64,000 nt of DNA from JBHIBD01 sp046758865 (GCA_046758865.1 JBHIBD010000002.1:6008-70007), one strand, 5' to 3'; numbered from the stretch's first letter, positions 33,654 to 43,304 are shown. Notes: generated from the sequence alone by a model not told the origin. Numbers and translations are program-made.

Positions 33654-34262
33654 TTGAAGACCTATCCACAATATATGGAGCGATTAATAAAAGAGCTGGC
33701 GAAGATGCCTGGCATAGGGCGGAAAACGGCTGAAAGGCTGGCTTATTATATACTCAGGCTTCCTGCGCAGGAGGCCAGAGAGCTCTCAAGCGCTATAGAT
33801 GAACTCAAAAAGAGTATCAAAAACTGTTCCAGGTGCTTCGGTATTACAGTAGATGAACCCTGCCAGATATGCGCGGACCCCAGACGTGATAGGACTGTGA
33901 TATGCGTGGTGGAGGAACCCAAGCACCTCTTTAGCATAGAAAGGACCGGACGCTACAAAGGGCTTTATCACGTGTTGCTGGGACATATCTCCCCACTGGA
34001 TAACATCCATCCTGAGGATCTCACTATCGAGAGACTTATAGGCAGGATTAATGATGGCACGGTGAGGGAGGTAATTCTGGCTACCAATTTAAATGTAGAG
34101 GGAGATACTACCGCCTCGTATATTCAGAAGAGGCTATCTGCCCTGGGCCGACAGGATATAAAGATTACCCGTCCGGCTAGGGGTATACCACAGGGAAGCT
34201 ATCTCGAGTATCTGTCCGGTACTGTGCTGGCAGAGGCTATGGATGCAAGGATGACCTTTTAG
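33654..34262 (+). CDS. recR: Recombination protein RecR
   Basis: Ring-forming partner of RecO/RecF in gap repair. Helix-hairpin-helix KMPGIGRKTAERLA, C4 zinc finger (CSRC...CQIC), and Toprim domain ICVVEEPKHLFSIERTGRYKGLYHVL, with the Walker-like end GIPQGSYLEYL. 202 aa from TTG 33654, which gives the family-like MKTYPQYMERLI; ATG 33675 is an alternative. Confidence 0.95.
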   Translation: MKTYPQYMERLIKELAKMPGIGRKTAERLAYYILRLPAQEARELSSAIDELKKSIKNCSRCFGITVDEPCQICADPRRDRTVICVVEEPKHLFSIERTGRYKGLYHVLLGHISPLDNIHPEDLTIERLIGRINDGTVREVILATNLNVEGDTTASYIQKRLSALGRQDIKITRPARGIPQGSYLEYLSGTVLAEAMDARMTF

Positions 34263-34275
34263 TGGGTGATATGCC

Positions 34276-35694
34276 ATGAAGATGGAAATGACTCCGCGAA
34301 TGCAGCTTCAACTGAAGATGAAGCTGGCGCCGCAGATAATCCAATCAATAGAGATACTCCAGCTTCCTCTTCTGGCCCTGCTTGAACACGTGCAGGCGGA
34401 GCTGGAGGAAAACCCTATACTTGAAGAGGTAACGGCTGTGGATAGTGGAGCCGAGGATAATCCTACCGCTGACCAGGAGACGCAAAATACAGAGGGGGAG
34501 GAGCGTGTTGATGTCCTCCCCGAAGAGTGGCAGGAGCCCCCCAGGCTACGAAGCAGGGCCATGAGGCGTGCGGAAACGGACCAGAAGCAGGAGGCACTGG
34601 AAAACACCTCGGCCAAGCCCATCTCTTTTCATGAGTATCTCCTCGGGCAGCTATCTCTTATGGAGGTGCCTGAGTCCCTCCGAGAGGCCTGCGCACACGT
34701 AATATACAATCTAGACGACAATGGTTACCTCTCTACACCATTGGAGGATATCATAAAGAACCTTGATACGCCAGTTACCATCCAAGATGCAGGAAATGCC
34801 CTGCGTTTAGTGCAGTCAATGGAGCCTCCGGGGGTAGGGGCCAGGAGTCTTGAAGAATGCCTCCTGCTCCAACTGGATAAGAGATGCGAGGATTACGAGC
34901 TAGCGGAAGAGATGATAAACCACTATCTCAAGGATATAGAGATGAAAAAGTATCCCCAGATAGCCAAGAAAATGGGTAAGAGTCTGGAGACCATAAAGAA
35001 GGTAGTTGAGCACATCCAAAGATTGAACCCCAAGCCGGGTTCAATCTTTTCCTGTGAGCCGATAGCATACGTGGTGCCAGATGTTAGGGTCGAATATATC
35101 GACGGTCAGTATGAGGTTACCCTTAACGAGGACTACACCTTACCACACCTCTCCGTTAACAATGTTTACAGAGAGTATCTCAGTCAGCGCACAACAGACA
35201 CACAGACCAGAGAGTATATAAAGAGGAAGCTTGAATCGGCCAGGTGGCTGATGGACGCCATAGAGCAGAGGAGGGCCACGCTCTATAGGGTAGCTACCAA
35301 CCTTGTAGAGTTGCAAAAGGATTTCTTTGAGGAGGGTGTTTCCAGCCTTAAGCCCCTCAAGATGCAGGAGCTGGCAGACCGTTTGGGCATACATGTCTCC
35401 ACGGTAAGCCGCGCCTTAGCGCGTAAGTACATGCAGACGCCCAGGGGCATATTCGAGATGAAGTTCTTCTTCACGGGCGGTTTCAGTGGTAGGGACGGTG
35501 ACACGGAGTCCTGGGTGGCCACCAGGCAAAAGCTGAAAGAGATAATAGATGGGGAGGACAAGAGACATCCCCTAAGCGATGAGGAATTAGTGGCTGCGCT
35601 TAAGGCCAAGGGTGTTGCCGTAGCAAGACGTACCGTGACCAAGTACAGGAAGCTTATGAAGATACCCTCCTCCAGACGGAGGCGGCAGTATTGA
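34276..35694 (+). CDS. rpoN: RNA polymerase sigma-54 factor
   Basis: Directs polymerase to -24/-12 promoters in partnership with AAA+ activators. Region I is glutamine/leucine-rich (MQLQLKMKLAPQIIQSIEILQLPLLAL), an acidic region II follows, then the core-binding and HTH parts (HVSTVSRALARKYMQTPRG) and the RpoN box ARRTVTKYRK at about 450-459 (consensus ARRTVAKYRE, one change). 472 aa. It starts 13 bp after recR; hpf and ptsN, its common neighbours, are instead at the left end of the window. Confidence 0.95.
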   Translation: MKMEMTPRMQLQLKMKLAPQIIQSIEILQLPLLALLEHVQAELEENPILEEVTAVDSGAEDNPTADQETQNTEGEERVDVLPEEWQEPPRLRSRAMRRAETDQKQEALENTSAKPISFHEYLLGQLSLMEVPESLREACAHVIYNLDDNGYLSTPLEDIIKNLDTPVTIQDAGNALRLVQSMEPPGVGARSLEECLLLQLDKRCEDYELAEEMINHYLKDIEMKKYPQIAKKMGKSLETIKKVVEHIQRLNPKPGSIFSCEPIAYVVPDVRVEYIDGQYEVTLNEDYTLPHLSVNNVYREYLSQRTTDTQTREYIKRKLESARWLMDAIEQRRATLYRVATNLVELQKDFFEEGVSSLKPLKMQELADRLGIHVSTVSRALARKYMQTPRGIFEMKFFFTGGFSGRDGDTESWVATRQKLKEIIDGEDKRHPLSDEELVAALKAKGVAVARRTVTKYRKLMKIPSSRRRRQY

Positions 35695-36085
35695 GACTGA
35701 AGTCCTTACACTAACTCAGATAAATCGGGTAGCACAGGTCTTTAGACCTGTGCTACCCGCTATATTTCTCTAGAGATTTTACATTACCCCCCCTTTGTCA
35801 AGGAAAAGCTTTCGTAGGGACAGACCTTTAGGTCTGTCCGCTGACGGACAGGTTTAAAAACCTGTCCCTACGTTGGGACCCGCTTGATTTATCTGGTAGC
35901 CAACGAAATTTATTTCGTTGAATCAACGACCATAAAGGTCGTTGTCTACCAAGGCCCCATAAATGAGGCAACTACAAGTAGGGTATTGACGTGGCAGCAA
36001 GCTGCCACGCTACACACTCCTCCCTTTCTCTCCTAATCCCCATCCCCTTGAATGCAGACCAATAAGGCTTATAATCTAATCGGTT
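35695..36085. other. 391-bp gene-free gap packed with palindromes
   Basis: No gene is visible. It holds at least four palindromic elements: 35726-35759 (CGGGTAGCACAGGTC arms), 35813-35872 (CGTAGGGACAG ends with two inner hairpins), 35894-35951 (TGGTAGCC..TCTACCA, related to 16751-16837) and 35990-36009 (CGTGGCAGC arms, identical to 48888-48907). The right edge contains the promoter of the amidohydrolase gene. Confidence 0.85.
36048..36075 (+). promoter_or_regulatory. Sigma-70-type promoter with very short leader
   Basis: TTGAAT at 36048-36053, 16-bp spacer, TATAAT at 36070-36075. The GTG start at 36086 is only 10 bases beyond the -10, so the mRNA would be nearly leaderless. Confidence 0.65.
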
Positions 36086-37714
36086 GTGGAAAATGCCTTT
36101 GACATAGTTATCAGGAACGGGACTGTTATAGACGGCACGGGTACCCCCGGTAGGATATCAGACCTTGCCATAAGGGGCGACAAGATAGCCTTCGTAGGGA
36201 GGCTGGAACAAGGCAGGGAGAGACGGGAAGGTTTGTCCCTGCAAGGTTGTCCTACTATAATAGACGCCACGGGGCTTGTGGTGGCCCCTGGGCTTATAGA
36301 CATCCATTCCCACAGCGACTTCCTTTGCCTGGTCAGCCCCAGGAGCGAGAGCAAGGTCCTCGATGGCGTGACCACTGAGGTCTGTGGAAACTGCGGCTCT
36401 TCCCCCTTCCCACTCTCGAAGGAAACACTAAAGAGGAAGCAGGAAGGTTACAGCAAGTACGGACTGGTTATAGACTGGCAGGACGCCGATGGCTTCTTCA
36501 CCAGAGTGGAATCACAGCCCAGCTCGATAAATAGAGGCTTCCTTGTGGGCCACTCAAGCATCAGGGATTTTGTCATTGGGTATGACAGAAGGTCACCCAC
36601 TGACCGAGAACTATCTGAGATGAGGGATGAGCTTACCAGAGCGATGGGGGCCGGTGCCCTCGGACTCTCCAGCGGTCTTATATATCCACCGGGGTGCTAT
36701 GCCAGCAGGGAGGAGCTTATAGAGATTTGCCGAGAGGTTAGTCGGCTCGGCGGTGTGTATGCTACACACATGCGGAGCGAGGGGAAGGGACTCCTTGAGG
36801 CGGTGAAAGAGGCTATAGAGGTTTCACGCAGGACCAGGGTGAGTCTTCAAATATCCCACATTAAGACCGCCGGGAGGGAAAATTGGTCAAAGCTAGGGTC
36901 TGTGAAGGAGCTCCTCGATTTAGCTATAGCGGAGGGCCTCGATGTCTCGTGTGATAGATACCCTTATGTAGCGGCGGCGACAGACCTTAATGTAATCCTC
37001 CCTAACTGGGCGCAGGAGGGCGGGATGGAAAAACAGGTGGAGAGGCTTACCAGTCCACGCACACGCAAGAGGATTATAGAGGAGATACTGGATAGAAGTA
37101 ATGACGAATGGTATGGTGAGTCTATAGTTATTTCGGATGTACACGCCTCTTCACCCAGCTACAAGGCCGAGCTTATAGGAAAGACCCTTGCCGAACTATC
37201 CGGGGGGCAGAATAAGTCTCCTGTGGAATTGGCGCTTGACCTGTTGGTCGAGCAGAGGGGGCGCGTGTGGATACTGGCCTTTAGCATGTGTGAAGAGAAC
37301 CTGGAAGAGATTTTGAGGTGGGATTTTGTCAGCATCGGCTCCGACAGCTCCCTTCGGGCACGAGAGGGCCTGTTAGGGCAAGGTAGACCGCATCCCCGCA
37401 CTTATGGTACATTTTCACGGGTGCTTGGCCGGTATTCAAGGGATAGAGGAATATTGTCCCTGGAGGAGGCAGTTCACAGGATTACGGGACTTTCTGCAAG
37501 AAAAATGCGTCTGGATAAGAGGGGGGAGATTAGGGAGGGTTACTTTGCGGATATCGCTGTGTTTGACCCGAGGCGGGTGACGGACAGGGCTACGTATCAA
37601 GAACCCCATCAGTATTCGACGGGTATAGAGTATGTAATAGTGAACGGCTGCATCACTGTAGAAAAGGGGAGCCACAACGGGGCGATGGAGGGAAAGGTTC
37701 TCAGGAGAAGATGA
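36086..37714 (+). CDS. N-acyl-D-amino-acid deacylase-type amidohydrolase
   Basis: Zinc-dependent amidohydrolase of the D-aminoacylase family (PF07969-like). Signatures: FDIVIRNGTVIDGTG, GLIDIHSHSD with the metal HxH, TTEVCGNCGSSPFP (the conserved Cys that binds zinc), GALGLSSGLIYPPG, YATHMRSEG, ISHIKTAG, and a C-terminal GEIREGYFADIAVFDP closing the beta-sandwich. 542 aa is normal. Substrate is not certain: D-aminoacylases and dihydroorotase-like relatives look alike. The stop overlaps the start of the C26 hydrolase (ATGA), suggesting a small peptide or amide catabolic operon. Confidence 0.85.
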   Translation: MENAFDIVIRNGTVIDGTGTPGRISDLAIRGDKIAFVGRLEQGRERREGLSLQGCPTIIDATGLVVAPGLIDIHSHSDFLCLVSPRSESKVLDGVTTEVCGNCGSSPFPLSKETLKRKQEGYSKYGLVIDWQDADGFFTRVESQPSSINRGFLVGHSSIRDFVIGYDRRSPTDRELSEMRDELTRAMGAGALGLSSGLIYPPGCYASREELIEICREVSRLGGVYATHMRSEGKGLLEAVKEAIEVSRRTRVSLQISHIKTAGRENWSKLGSVKELLDLAIAEGLDVSCDRYPYVAAATDLNVILPNWAQEGGMEKQVERLTSPRTRKRIIEEILDRSNDEWYGESIVISDVHASSPSYKAELIGKTLAELSGGQNKSPVELALDLLVEQRGRVWILAFSMCEENLEEILRWDFVSIGSDSSLRAREGLLGQGRPHPRTYGTFSRVLGRYSRDRGILSLEEAVHRITGLSARKMRLDKRGEIREGYFADIAVFDPRRVTDRATYQEPHQYSTGIEYVIVNGCITVEKGSHNGAMEGKVLRRR

Positions 37715-38433
37715 GGCCTGTAATAGGTATAAATTGTAATTATGAAGTGAGAGAGGGTACGTCTCCACGCTACTTTTTGGATGAAGACTACTGCGCGGCC
37801 GTGGAGCTTGCAGGTGGAGTGCCGGTGCTTCTCCCTACCTTATGTAGAGAAGAAGATAATACTGAAGGCCTCTTGGGCATGCTGGATGGTCTAATCCTGA
37901 GCGGTGGCAAGGATATAAACCCCTCCCGTTATGGGCAGGAGCGACATAAGAACACGACACCCGTGGTGGCGGAAAAGGAGGAATTTGATTTTAAATTGGT
38001 CAGAAGTGCCCTGGAGATGGACATGCCCATTTTGGGGATATGTTACGGCGGGCAGCTATTAAATGTCAGCCTGGGGGGCAGTCTCATCCAAGATATACCA
38101 TCCAAATTAGGTACGTCTATTGAACACCGTAACCCCCCTGGAGGACGCCATAAGGTATTAATAGAGAAGGATACAGTGCTTTATCGGCTGTTGGGTGTGG
38201 AGGCCATGGAGACCAATAGTACCCATCATCAGACAATAGACCGCCTGGGTGAGGGCCTCAGGGTGTGCGCAAGGGCGGAGGATGGGGTGATTGAGGCTGT
38301 GGAGAGTGAGAGACACACGTTTGTGCTGGCAGTACAGTGGCACCCTGAGAGGATGCTGGATGAGCCGATAGAGAGGCGCCTGTTCTCGGGGTTTATGAAG
38401 GAGGCAAGGGCCTATGCCTCTCAAAGAATCTAG
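37711..38433 (+). CDS. Gamma-glutamyl-GABA hydrolase-like class I glutamine amidotransferase (peptidase C26)
   Basis: 240 residues of the PuuD/C26 family: VIGINCNY, DGLILSGGKDINPSRYG, nucleophile C111 in LGICYGGQ, and the catalytic His/Glu in VQWHPERM. It hydrolyses gamma-glutamyl bonds. It is translationally coupled to the upstream amidohydrolase, which fits breakdown of acylated or gamma-linked amino compounds. No puuABC genes are present, so the polyamine route is not indicated. Confidence 0.88.
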   Translation: MRPVIGINCNYEVREGTSPRYFLDEDYCAAVELAGGVPVLLPTLCREEDNTEGLLGMLDGLILSGGKDINPSRYGQERHKNTTPVVAEKEEFDFKLVRSALEMDMPILGICYGGQLLNVSLGGSLIQDIPSKLGTSIEHRNPPGGRHKVLIEKDTVLYRLLGVEAMETNSTHHQTIDRLGEGLRVCARAEDGVIEAVESERHTFVLAVQWHPERMLDEPIERRLFSGFMKEARAYASQRI

Positions 38434-39835
38434 GGTGCGACTTCTTTTTAGAATACTCTCAGGGATACTGCTATTAATGGTACCTTCATGTGCAGTTGAT
38501 AAGGGTCCGGACAAGCTAGAGAGTGATATAGCCCGCTACAAGAGGGAGCTGAGGGTCCTGCCGGATGACACCGAGGCACGCTACAGACTGGGTGTTTCCC
38601 ATTATCAGAAGAGAGATTATGAGGCCTCGATTGAGGAATTAAAGGATACTATTGGGAGCGACCCCAATCTTCCCATGGTTTACAATAATCTGGGTCTGGC
38701 CTACGTGGGTGAGGGGGAGTTGGGGAAGGCCATAACTGCATACTTGAAGGCCCTGCAGTTGGACCGCGATTTTACGCCAGCAAGGGCAAATCTAGGGGTG
38801 GCTTATTACCTAGCAGGTATGTTTGAGGAAGCTGGTTCACACTTCAAGAAGCTGTTGAAGAAGGACCCGAACCACGTTGGTGCCCATCAGGGTCTTGGTC
38901 TCAGTCTTGTTCGAAGGGGCCGACTTGACGAAGCCATCGCCGAATTCAGGAAAGTCTTGGAACTTGACCCAAGTAACCCTGATGCGCATAAGCATCTTGC
39001 TATGGCCTACGAAGAACGGGGCGATATTGGCGAGGCAATAGCGGTTTTTAGAGAGGCGTTGAGGCTTAACCCCCATGACGGAGAGACCCACTGGCACTTG
39101 GCGAATATCTATTATGAACAAGGCTATCTTGAGGGCGCACTGAGAGAGTATACCCATGTGGTTGATATTAAGCCCGACTTTACAGACGCACACTTCTGGA
39201 GGGCAATGGTGTTGAAGGAGATGGAATCCTTTCTAGAGGCGAGTGCAGTGTTTGAACACGTGGCGGAGCTGGACGCTGATTACCCGGATGTCTATTACCA
39301 ACTGGGCTCCATCTACCAAGAGAGAGGGATGGTGGACGATGCTATATCCGAGTATGAAAGAGAGTTAAAGAACCATCCCGATAATGTTAAGGTGCACAGA
39401 AAGTTGGGCGAATTGTATTTGAATAAGGGAGAGCATGAGGACGCCCTCCATCATTATGTCAGGATTGTAGAGATTGACCCAACTAACGCACAGGCGCTCT
39501 ATGAGCTTGGCGATGCCTACGCCAGGACTGGTAGGTTTGCCTTGGCGCTTGCTCAGTGGAGGAGGGCTGCGGAAATTGAGCCAGCAATGGCGATAAAGGT
39601 GTGGAAACGGGCCCTGGAACTTGACCCCTCAATGGTGGAGGCACACTACAGACTCGGCCTGGCCTACATGAACGAGGGCAAGGTGGCAGTGGCCATCAAT
39701 TCCTTAGAAGCGGCTGTAAATGCAAGACCAAAGAATGTTGCCTTCCGCCAGGCCCTGAGCAGGGCGTATAAGGAGCGAGAAAAGGTCTTAGAAAAAGAGG
39801 GAAGGGAGCGTATGGAGGAGGAGTGGTGGCCCTAG
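38414..39835 (+). CDS. TPR-repeat lipoprotein
   Basis: 473 residues. A lipoprotein-like signal ends VPSC (around C26), followed by about eleven canonical TPRs from residue 50 to 450 (ARYRLGVSHYQKRDYEASI, PMVYNNLGLAYVGEGELGKAI, ARANLGVAYYLAGMFEEAG, AHQGLGLSLVRRGRLDEAI, AHKHLAMAYEERGDIGEAI and so on). Probably an outer-membrane-facing scaffold. Starts inside the 3' end of the C26 gene (20-bp overlap), so likely in the same operon. A convergent gene overlaps its stop. Confidence 0.85.
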   Translation: MPLKESRVRLLFRILSGILLLMVPSCAVDKGPDKLESDIARYKRELRVLPDDTEARYRLGVSHYQKRDYEASIEELKDTIGSDPNLPMVYNNLGLAYVGEGELGKAITAYLKALQLDRDFTPARANLGVAYYLAGMFEEAGSHFKKLLKKDPNHVGAHQGLGLSLVRRGRLDEAIAEFRKVLELDPSNPDAHKHLAMAYEERGDIGEAIAVFREALRLNPHDGETHWHLANIYYEQGYLEGALREYTHVVDIKPDFTDAHFWRAMVLKEMESFLEASAVFEHVAELDADYPDVYYQLGSIYQERGMVDDAISEYERELKNHPDNVKVHRKLGELYLNKGEHEDALHHYVRIVEIDPTNAQALYELGDAYARTGRFALALAQWRRAAEIEPAMAIKVWKRALELDPSMVEAHYRLGLAYMNEGKVAVAINSLEAAVNARPKNVAFRQALSRAYKEREKVLEKEGRERMEEEWWP

Positions 39836-40272
39836 TCCTTAAACTCTAGTAGGTCCAGCGTGGTCTTTTCATCAAACTGTCTCTTTACCGACAGACCTTT
39901 TAGCTCAATTATTACCGCCTCTATAGTGAGATATATCTTTGCATCCTTCCTTATGCAGCCCAGGTTAGTGGCGTTGTCCCTTCCTATTCCACTGTGGATG
40001 TGAATCTTTGGTTCGTTGTCCTTCCAAAAAATAGTACCCAGACCCAACACCTCCCTGCCGTCCGCAAAATCTCTCCACATCGGTACGGGTGGTACCTCTG
40101 CCTTTTTGGGTCCAACCACTATTCGGGCCTTCTCTAAGGCACCGACAAAGTGCAATAAACCTGCCCTGATGTCTTCTCTTTTAATAAGTGCCGTGAGCTC
40201 AGCCAGGAGGTCATCCTCATGGTCAAACCTGGCCACGAACACCCTTCCAACCGTACACTGTGTGTATTCCAT
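39832..40272 (-). CDS. PPC (DUF296) domain protein
   Basis: 146 residues of the plant-and-prokaryote-conserved domain: VFVARFDHEDDLLAELTALIKREDIRAGLLHFVGALEKARI, HIHSGIGRD with the conserved histidines that bind a metal, and a C-terminal strand IYLTIEAVIIEL. Bacterial members are stand-alone trimers of unknown role. It overlaps the convergent TPR gene by 4 bp. Confidence 0.85.
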   Translation of the reverse strand: MEYTQCTVGRVFVARFDHEDDLLAELTALIKREDIRAGLLHFVGALEKARIVVGPKKAEVPPVPMWRDFADGREVLGLGTIFWKDNEPKIHIHSGIGRDNATNLGCIRKDAKIYLTIEAVIIELKGLSVKRQFDEKTTLDLLEFKD

Positions 40273-40317
40273 TATTTATTTACTCCAGAATAATTTGAGC
40301 TTTGCAGTTGACCACCT

Positions 40318-40422
40318 CAGGTGAATCTGCCTCTGGCACGACTCGATTTATCGAGCCTTATGAGGCCCCATAAATGGGGCAACTACATAGCCCGTGGATG
40401 CGTTGAGACGCACCCTACATTA
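40318..40422. repeat. Composite palindromic repeat
   Basis: Contains CTCGATTTATCGAG, GCCCCATAAATGGGGC and a GTGGATGCGTTGAGACGCACCCTAC half-element. Similar words occur in the gaps near 16.7, 24.2, 26.75, 35.95 and 61.9 kb. No gene is seen in the 279-bp gap. Confidence 0.65.
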
Positions 40423-40551
40423 TTATTATTTATTTATGGATAGAGGGGAAAATTTTGACCCATCCTACAGGTGGTGTATCAAAAAATCAACGTGAAATTG
40501 TAGGTGTTTGTGGGGTATTAGGCGGGGGTAGTGCTTCTACGCAGAGGTCGC

Positions 40552-41937
40552 TTATTTAAACTCAAACCTCCTCTCGGTAAAAAGCCTCAAGCAGGCGTCC
40601 ACCGCATCGGCATCATAAAGGACGCCCCTATTTCGAGAGATTTCCTCAAGGGCCTTATCTATGCCAAGGGCTGGTCTGTAGGATCGCGGAGAGGCCATAG
40701 CCTCAACAACATCGGCTACGCCCAGGATTCTTGACTCCAGGATAATCTCATCGCCCGATAGACCTGAAGGATACCCAGAGCCATCCAACCTTTCGTGGTA
40801 TTGGAACACAATTTGGGCAACCGGCCATGGAAATTCTATCTCCTTCAATATTTCGTAACCGACCTTAGGATGAGTTTTAATCACATCGAATTCGGTCTTA
40901 GTTAGTCGGCTAATACGCGAACCACCTTGCCAATCCCAAGCTGGCTTGTTGAAAATATTAGCAGGTATAGCTATCTTGCCGATATCGTGGATAGCCCCGG
41001 CCATGCGGATTCCATCAATCTGCTCCTCTGAAAGGCCCATCTCCGTTGCTATGGCACGGGCAAGATCGGCCACCCGGCGCGGGTGGCCAACTGTGTAGGG
41101 GTCCCTTGTCTCGACCATCAATACTAGGGCCTGGAGGGTTCCCCCAAGTGCCTTTCGCAATTTATCCATGCTTTGTTTAAGTTTTTCCTCTGCCCGCTTT
41201 TGCTCGGTGGTTTTCACCCACTTTTGCGTGGCGATTTCCTCCCGCAGTTCCTCGGTTGTCTTCACCAGCTCCGCCGCGCGCTTGGCCACGTGTTGTTCTA
41301 GGAATTCATTAAGCGTTCCAAGTTCTGCCTCTACCCGCTCGCGCTTGGTGATTTCCTTTGCAAGTCTTTCTTCTTTCATGTGCAGTTTATAAAAGGCCTC
41401 ATAGAGTGCGGCGATTGTCTTTGCTATAATCTCAACCTGGCTCTTTGCTGCATCCAGGGCAAATTTTGGGCGGTCCTGGTGTTCGGCTAAGGCCGTTTGT
41501 ACGTCTTCCACACTAAGCTTAAATTTTTTAGCAACCTTCTTGATTGTTTCTGCATCTCTGGGTGGGTTAGACACTGCGGCGACAGCCGCACCTATCGGCT
41601 CTCCACCAAACATAATGGGGACGGAATATATTATTAGCCCTCCAGAACATTCATCGGCATACGGTGCCTTGAGGTCAATGGATTTCTTAGAGACGCGCCA
41701 GCGGTCTTCACAGCAAATTCCCTTACCCTTTCCGGCCCTGGCCTCACAGGCCTCGGCAAGGCATTTGCAATACTGAGATGTTATCATGCTGGCTGCACGA
41801 CTTCCGTCAATTTCGTATATTGTGGCCGAAGTGTGGAGGTAATTCAGGTAAGATTCCTGGAGATTCTCAAGCAGGCTTACCGGCACTAGGTCAACAATCT
41901 TTGGCAAGGGTTTTGTGGTCATATTGCTGAGAGGCAC
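40552..41937 (-). CDS. PocR-domain/HD-GYP signalling protein
   Basis: 461 residues in three parts. The N-terminal PocR ligand-binding domain (about 10-195) carries cysteines typical of the family (QYCKCLAEACEARAGKGKGICCEDRW) and the SGGLIIYSVPIMFGGEPIGA core. A long coiled coil follows (about 195-270). The C-terminal HD-GYP domain has HDIGK and YHERLDGSGYP, which predict cyclic-di-GMP phosphodiesterase activity. A consensus promoter lies upstream. The cysteine-rich PocR domain may bind a small hydrocarbon derivative or a cluster; its ligand is unknown. Confidence 0.88.
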   Translation of the reverse strand: MPLSNMTTKPLPKIVDLVPVSLLENLQESYLNYLHTSATIYEIDGSRAASMITSQYCKCLAEACEARAGKGKGICCEDRWRVSKKSIDLKAPYADECSGGLIIYSVPIMFGGEPIGAAVAAVSNPPRDAETIKKVAKKFKLSVEDVQTALAEHQDRPKFALDAAKSQVEIIAKTIAALYEAFYKLHMKEERLAKEITKRERVEAELGTLNEFLEQHVAKRAAELVKTTEELREEIATQKWVKTTEQKRAEEKLKQSMDKLRKALGGTLQALVLMVETRDPYTVGHPRRVADLARAIATEMGLSEEQIDGIRMAGAIHDIGKIAIPANIFNKPAWDWQGGSRISRLTKTEFDVIKTHPKVGYEILKEIEFPWPVAQIVFQYHERLDGSGYPSGLSGDEIILESRILGVADVVEAMASPRSYRPALGIDKALEEISRNRGVLYDADAVDACLRLFTERRFEFK

Positions 41938-42081
41938 TATTTATGAGACCTCCAAAAACAGTCACCCTTACGATGGAGACAGGCTCATTTCTCTATATAA
42001 GCCGTGCCTGACAATTTCGTGTATGAAGCGCCGAAATATCGGAAATAGTGTACTTTAAGGAACGGTAAGCAATTTAAAAGA

Positions 42082-42109
42082 ATTATACCACAGTGACAAA
42101 AAGTGACAA
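42082..42109 (-). promoter_or_regulatory. Promoter for the HD-GYP gene
   Basis: On the minus strand: TTGTCA (42109-42104), 16-bp spacer, TATAAT (42087-42082), leaving a leader of about 135 nt. Confidence 0.65.
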
Positions 42110-42132
42110 ATTTATTTTTCAATAGTCTCGAA

Positions 42133-42161
42133 TTGATTTCGCAGCTACAGAGTCGTATAAT
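42133..42161 (+). promoter_or_regulatory. Sigma-70-type promoter
   Basis: TTGATT at 42133-42138, 17-bp spacer, TATAAT at 42156-42161, about 30 bp before the flavoprotein gene at 42195. Confidence 0.75.
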
Positions 42162-42194
42162 CTGGACTTTCTTCACGAGGGTGGACACTTATAC

Positions 42195-43247
42195 ATGTCT
42201 TCGAAAAGGGAATATGACGTAGTGGTGATAGGTGCCGGGCCCTCTGGGGCGGCGGCGGCAAGGGTGATGGTGGATGCCGGCCTCAGGGTCCTGGTGGTGG
42301 AGAGAAAAAAGCTGCCCCGGTACAAAATATGTTCCGGCCTTATAAACGAAAAATCCCTGAAGCTCACCGAAAGGCATTTTGGCAACATCCCTGAGATAAG
42401 CTACTGCAGGCCCAGGATAATAAAGGGTGTCAGGCTGTGGTACGATGCGAAACGTTTCAGGAATTGGCCCTTTGGTGAGAAGGGTGCGCCCAATGTGTGG
42501 CGTGCACAATACGATGAGTGGCTTGTAAAGCGCTCCGGGGCTGAAGTGAGGGACATGTGTCTCCTCAAGGATTTTGCGATGAATGGCGACGGGGTCAAGT
42601 TATACTGCCAGGACCGTAGGGAGGGGTCCATAGAAATAGATTGTAAGTACCTAGTCGGTGCGGAGGGATGCCTCTCCTCAATACGTGCCAAGCTAAACCC
42701 TGAACTTGAAAAAAGGTCCCAATGGTTCCTGGCATATCAGAATTACTATGAAGGAAGCTCGGAGCTTGACCCCGAATGGTATCATGGCTTCCTAGACCCC
42801 AGATTTGGAGAGATATATGGGTGGTTTAACGTTAAGGATGATTATGTGATATTTGGCACATCATGCAAGAAGGGCGGCAGGTTTACGCCGTATCTCGATA
42901 ATTTTAGCGGCTTTCTTAAGGAACACTTTGGTTTGAGGTTAGGGAGATTGGTAAGGAAATCAAGCTGCCTGGGTACTAATATGTGTGCAACAGGGAATTT
43001 CTACCTTGGCAGAGACAGGGCGCTACTGGTAGGGGAGGCAGCCGGCTTTCTTAATATGTTTGGTGAAGGTATATCCTCGGCGCTGGCCACGGGGCTGCTG
43101 GCTGGGCAGGCAATCTCTCAGGCGGGTCTCAACTCCGGCACGGAAGCCCTTGAGATTTATACTGAACTCTCAAGTCGTGAGCGGAGGGAGACCCTGGTAT
43201 CATGGAAACTTGCATCCAGGCTGGCAGGACGGCCGGTGATGATTTAG
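42195..43247 (+). CDS. Geranylgeranyl reductase-family flavoprotein
   Basis: 350 residues. FAD-binding Rossmann start YDVVVIGAGPSGAAAARVMVDAG, then RYKICSGLINEKSL (the PxxKxCG-like motif of the GGR family), VGAEGCLSSIR and the second FAD motif ALLVGEAAGFLNMFGEGI. Members reduce isoprenoid double bonds or act on related lipids. Lipid or quinone-tail saturation is possible, and the gene sits just ahead of the quinone-reactive clusters, but the substrate is not shown. It has its own promoter and is followed by another strong promoter. Confidence 0.82.
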   Translation: MSSKREYDVVVIGAGPSGAAAARVMVDAGLRVLVVERKKLPRYKICSGLINEKSLKLTERHFGNIPEISYCRPRIIKGVRLWYDAKRFRNWPFGEKGAPNVWRAQYDEWLVKRSGAEVRDMCLLKDFAMNGDGVKLYCQDRREGSIEIDCKYLVGAEGCLSSIRAKLNPELEKRSQWFLAYQNYYEGSSELDPEWYHGFLDPRFGEIYGWFNVKDDYVIFGTSCKKGGRFTPYLDNFSGFLKEHFGLRLGRLVRKSSCLGTNMCATGNFYLGRDRALLVGEAAGFLNMFGEGISSALATGLLAGQAISQAGLNSGTEALEIYTELSSRERRETLVSWKLASRLAGRPVMI

Positions 43248-43276
43248 GTAAAATCTTACTGTATACCATTTTGTGT

Positions 43277-43304
43277 TTGACATTTGCTTCAAAATCGTTA
43301 TAAT
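43277..43304 (+). promoter_or_regulatory. Consensus promoter of respiratory cluster A
   Basis: Perfect TTGACA (43277-43282) and perfect TATAAT (43299-43304) with a 16-bp spacer. The first gene starts at 43510, so there is a leader of about 200 nt. Confidence 0.82.

Noticed and set aside
40318..40422. Sigma-54 promoter (CTGGCACG followed by TTGC-like word)
   Set aside because: The spacing to a GC/TGC element does not fit -24/-12, and the sequence is part of a palindromic repeat found elsewhere.
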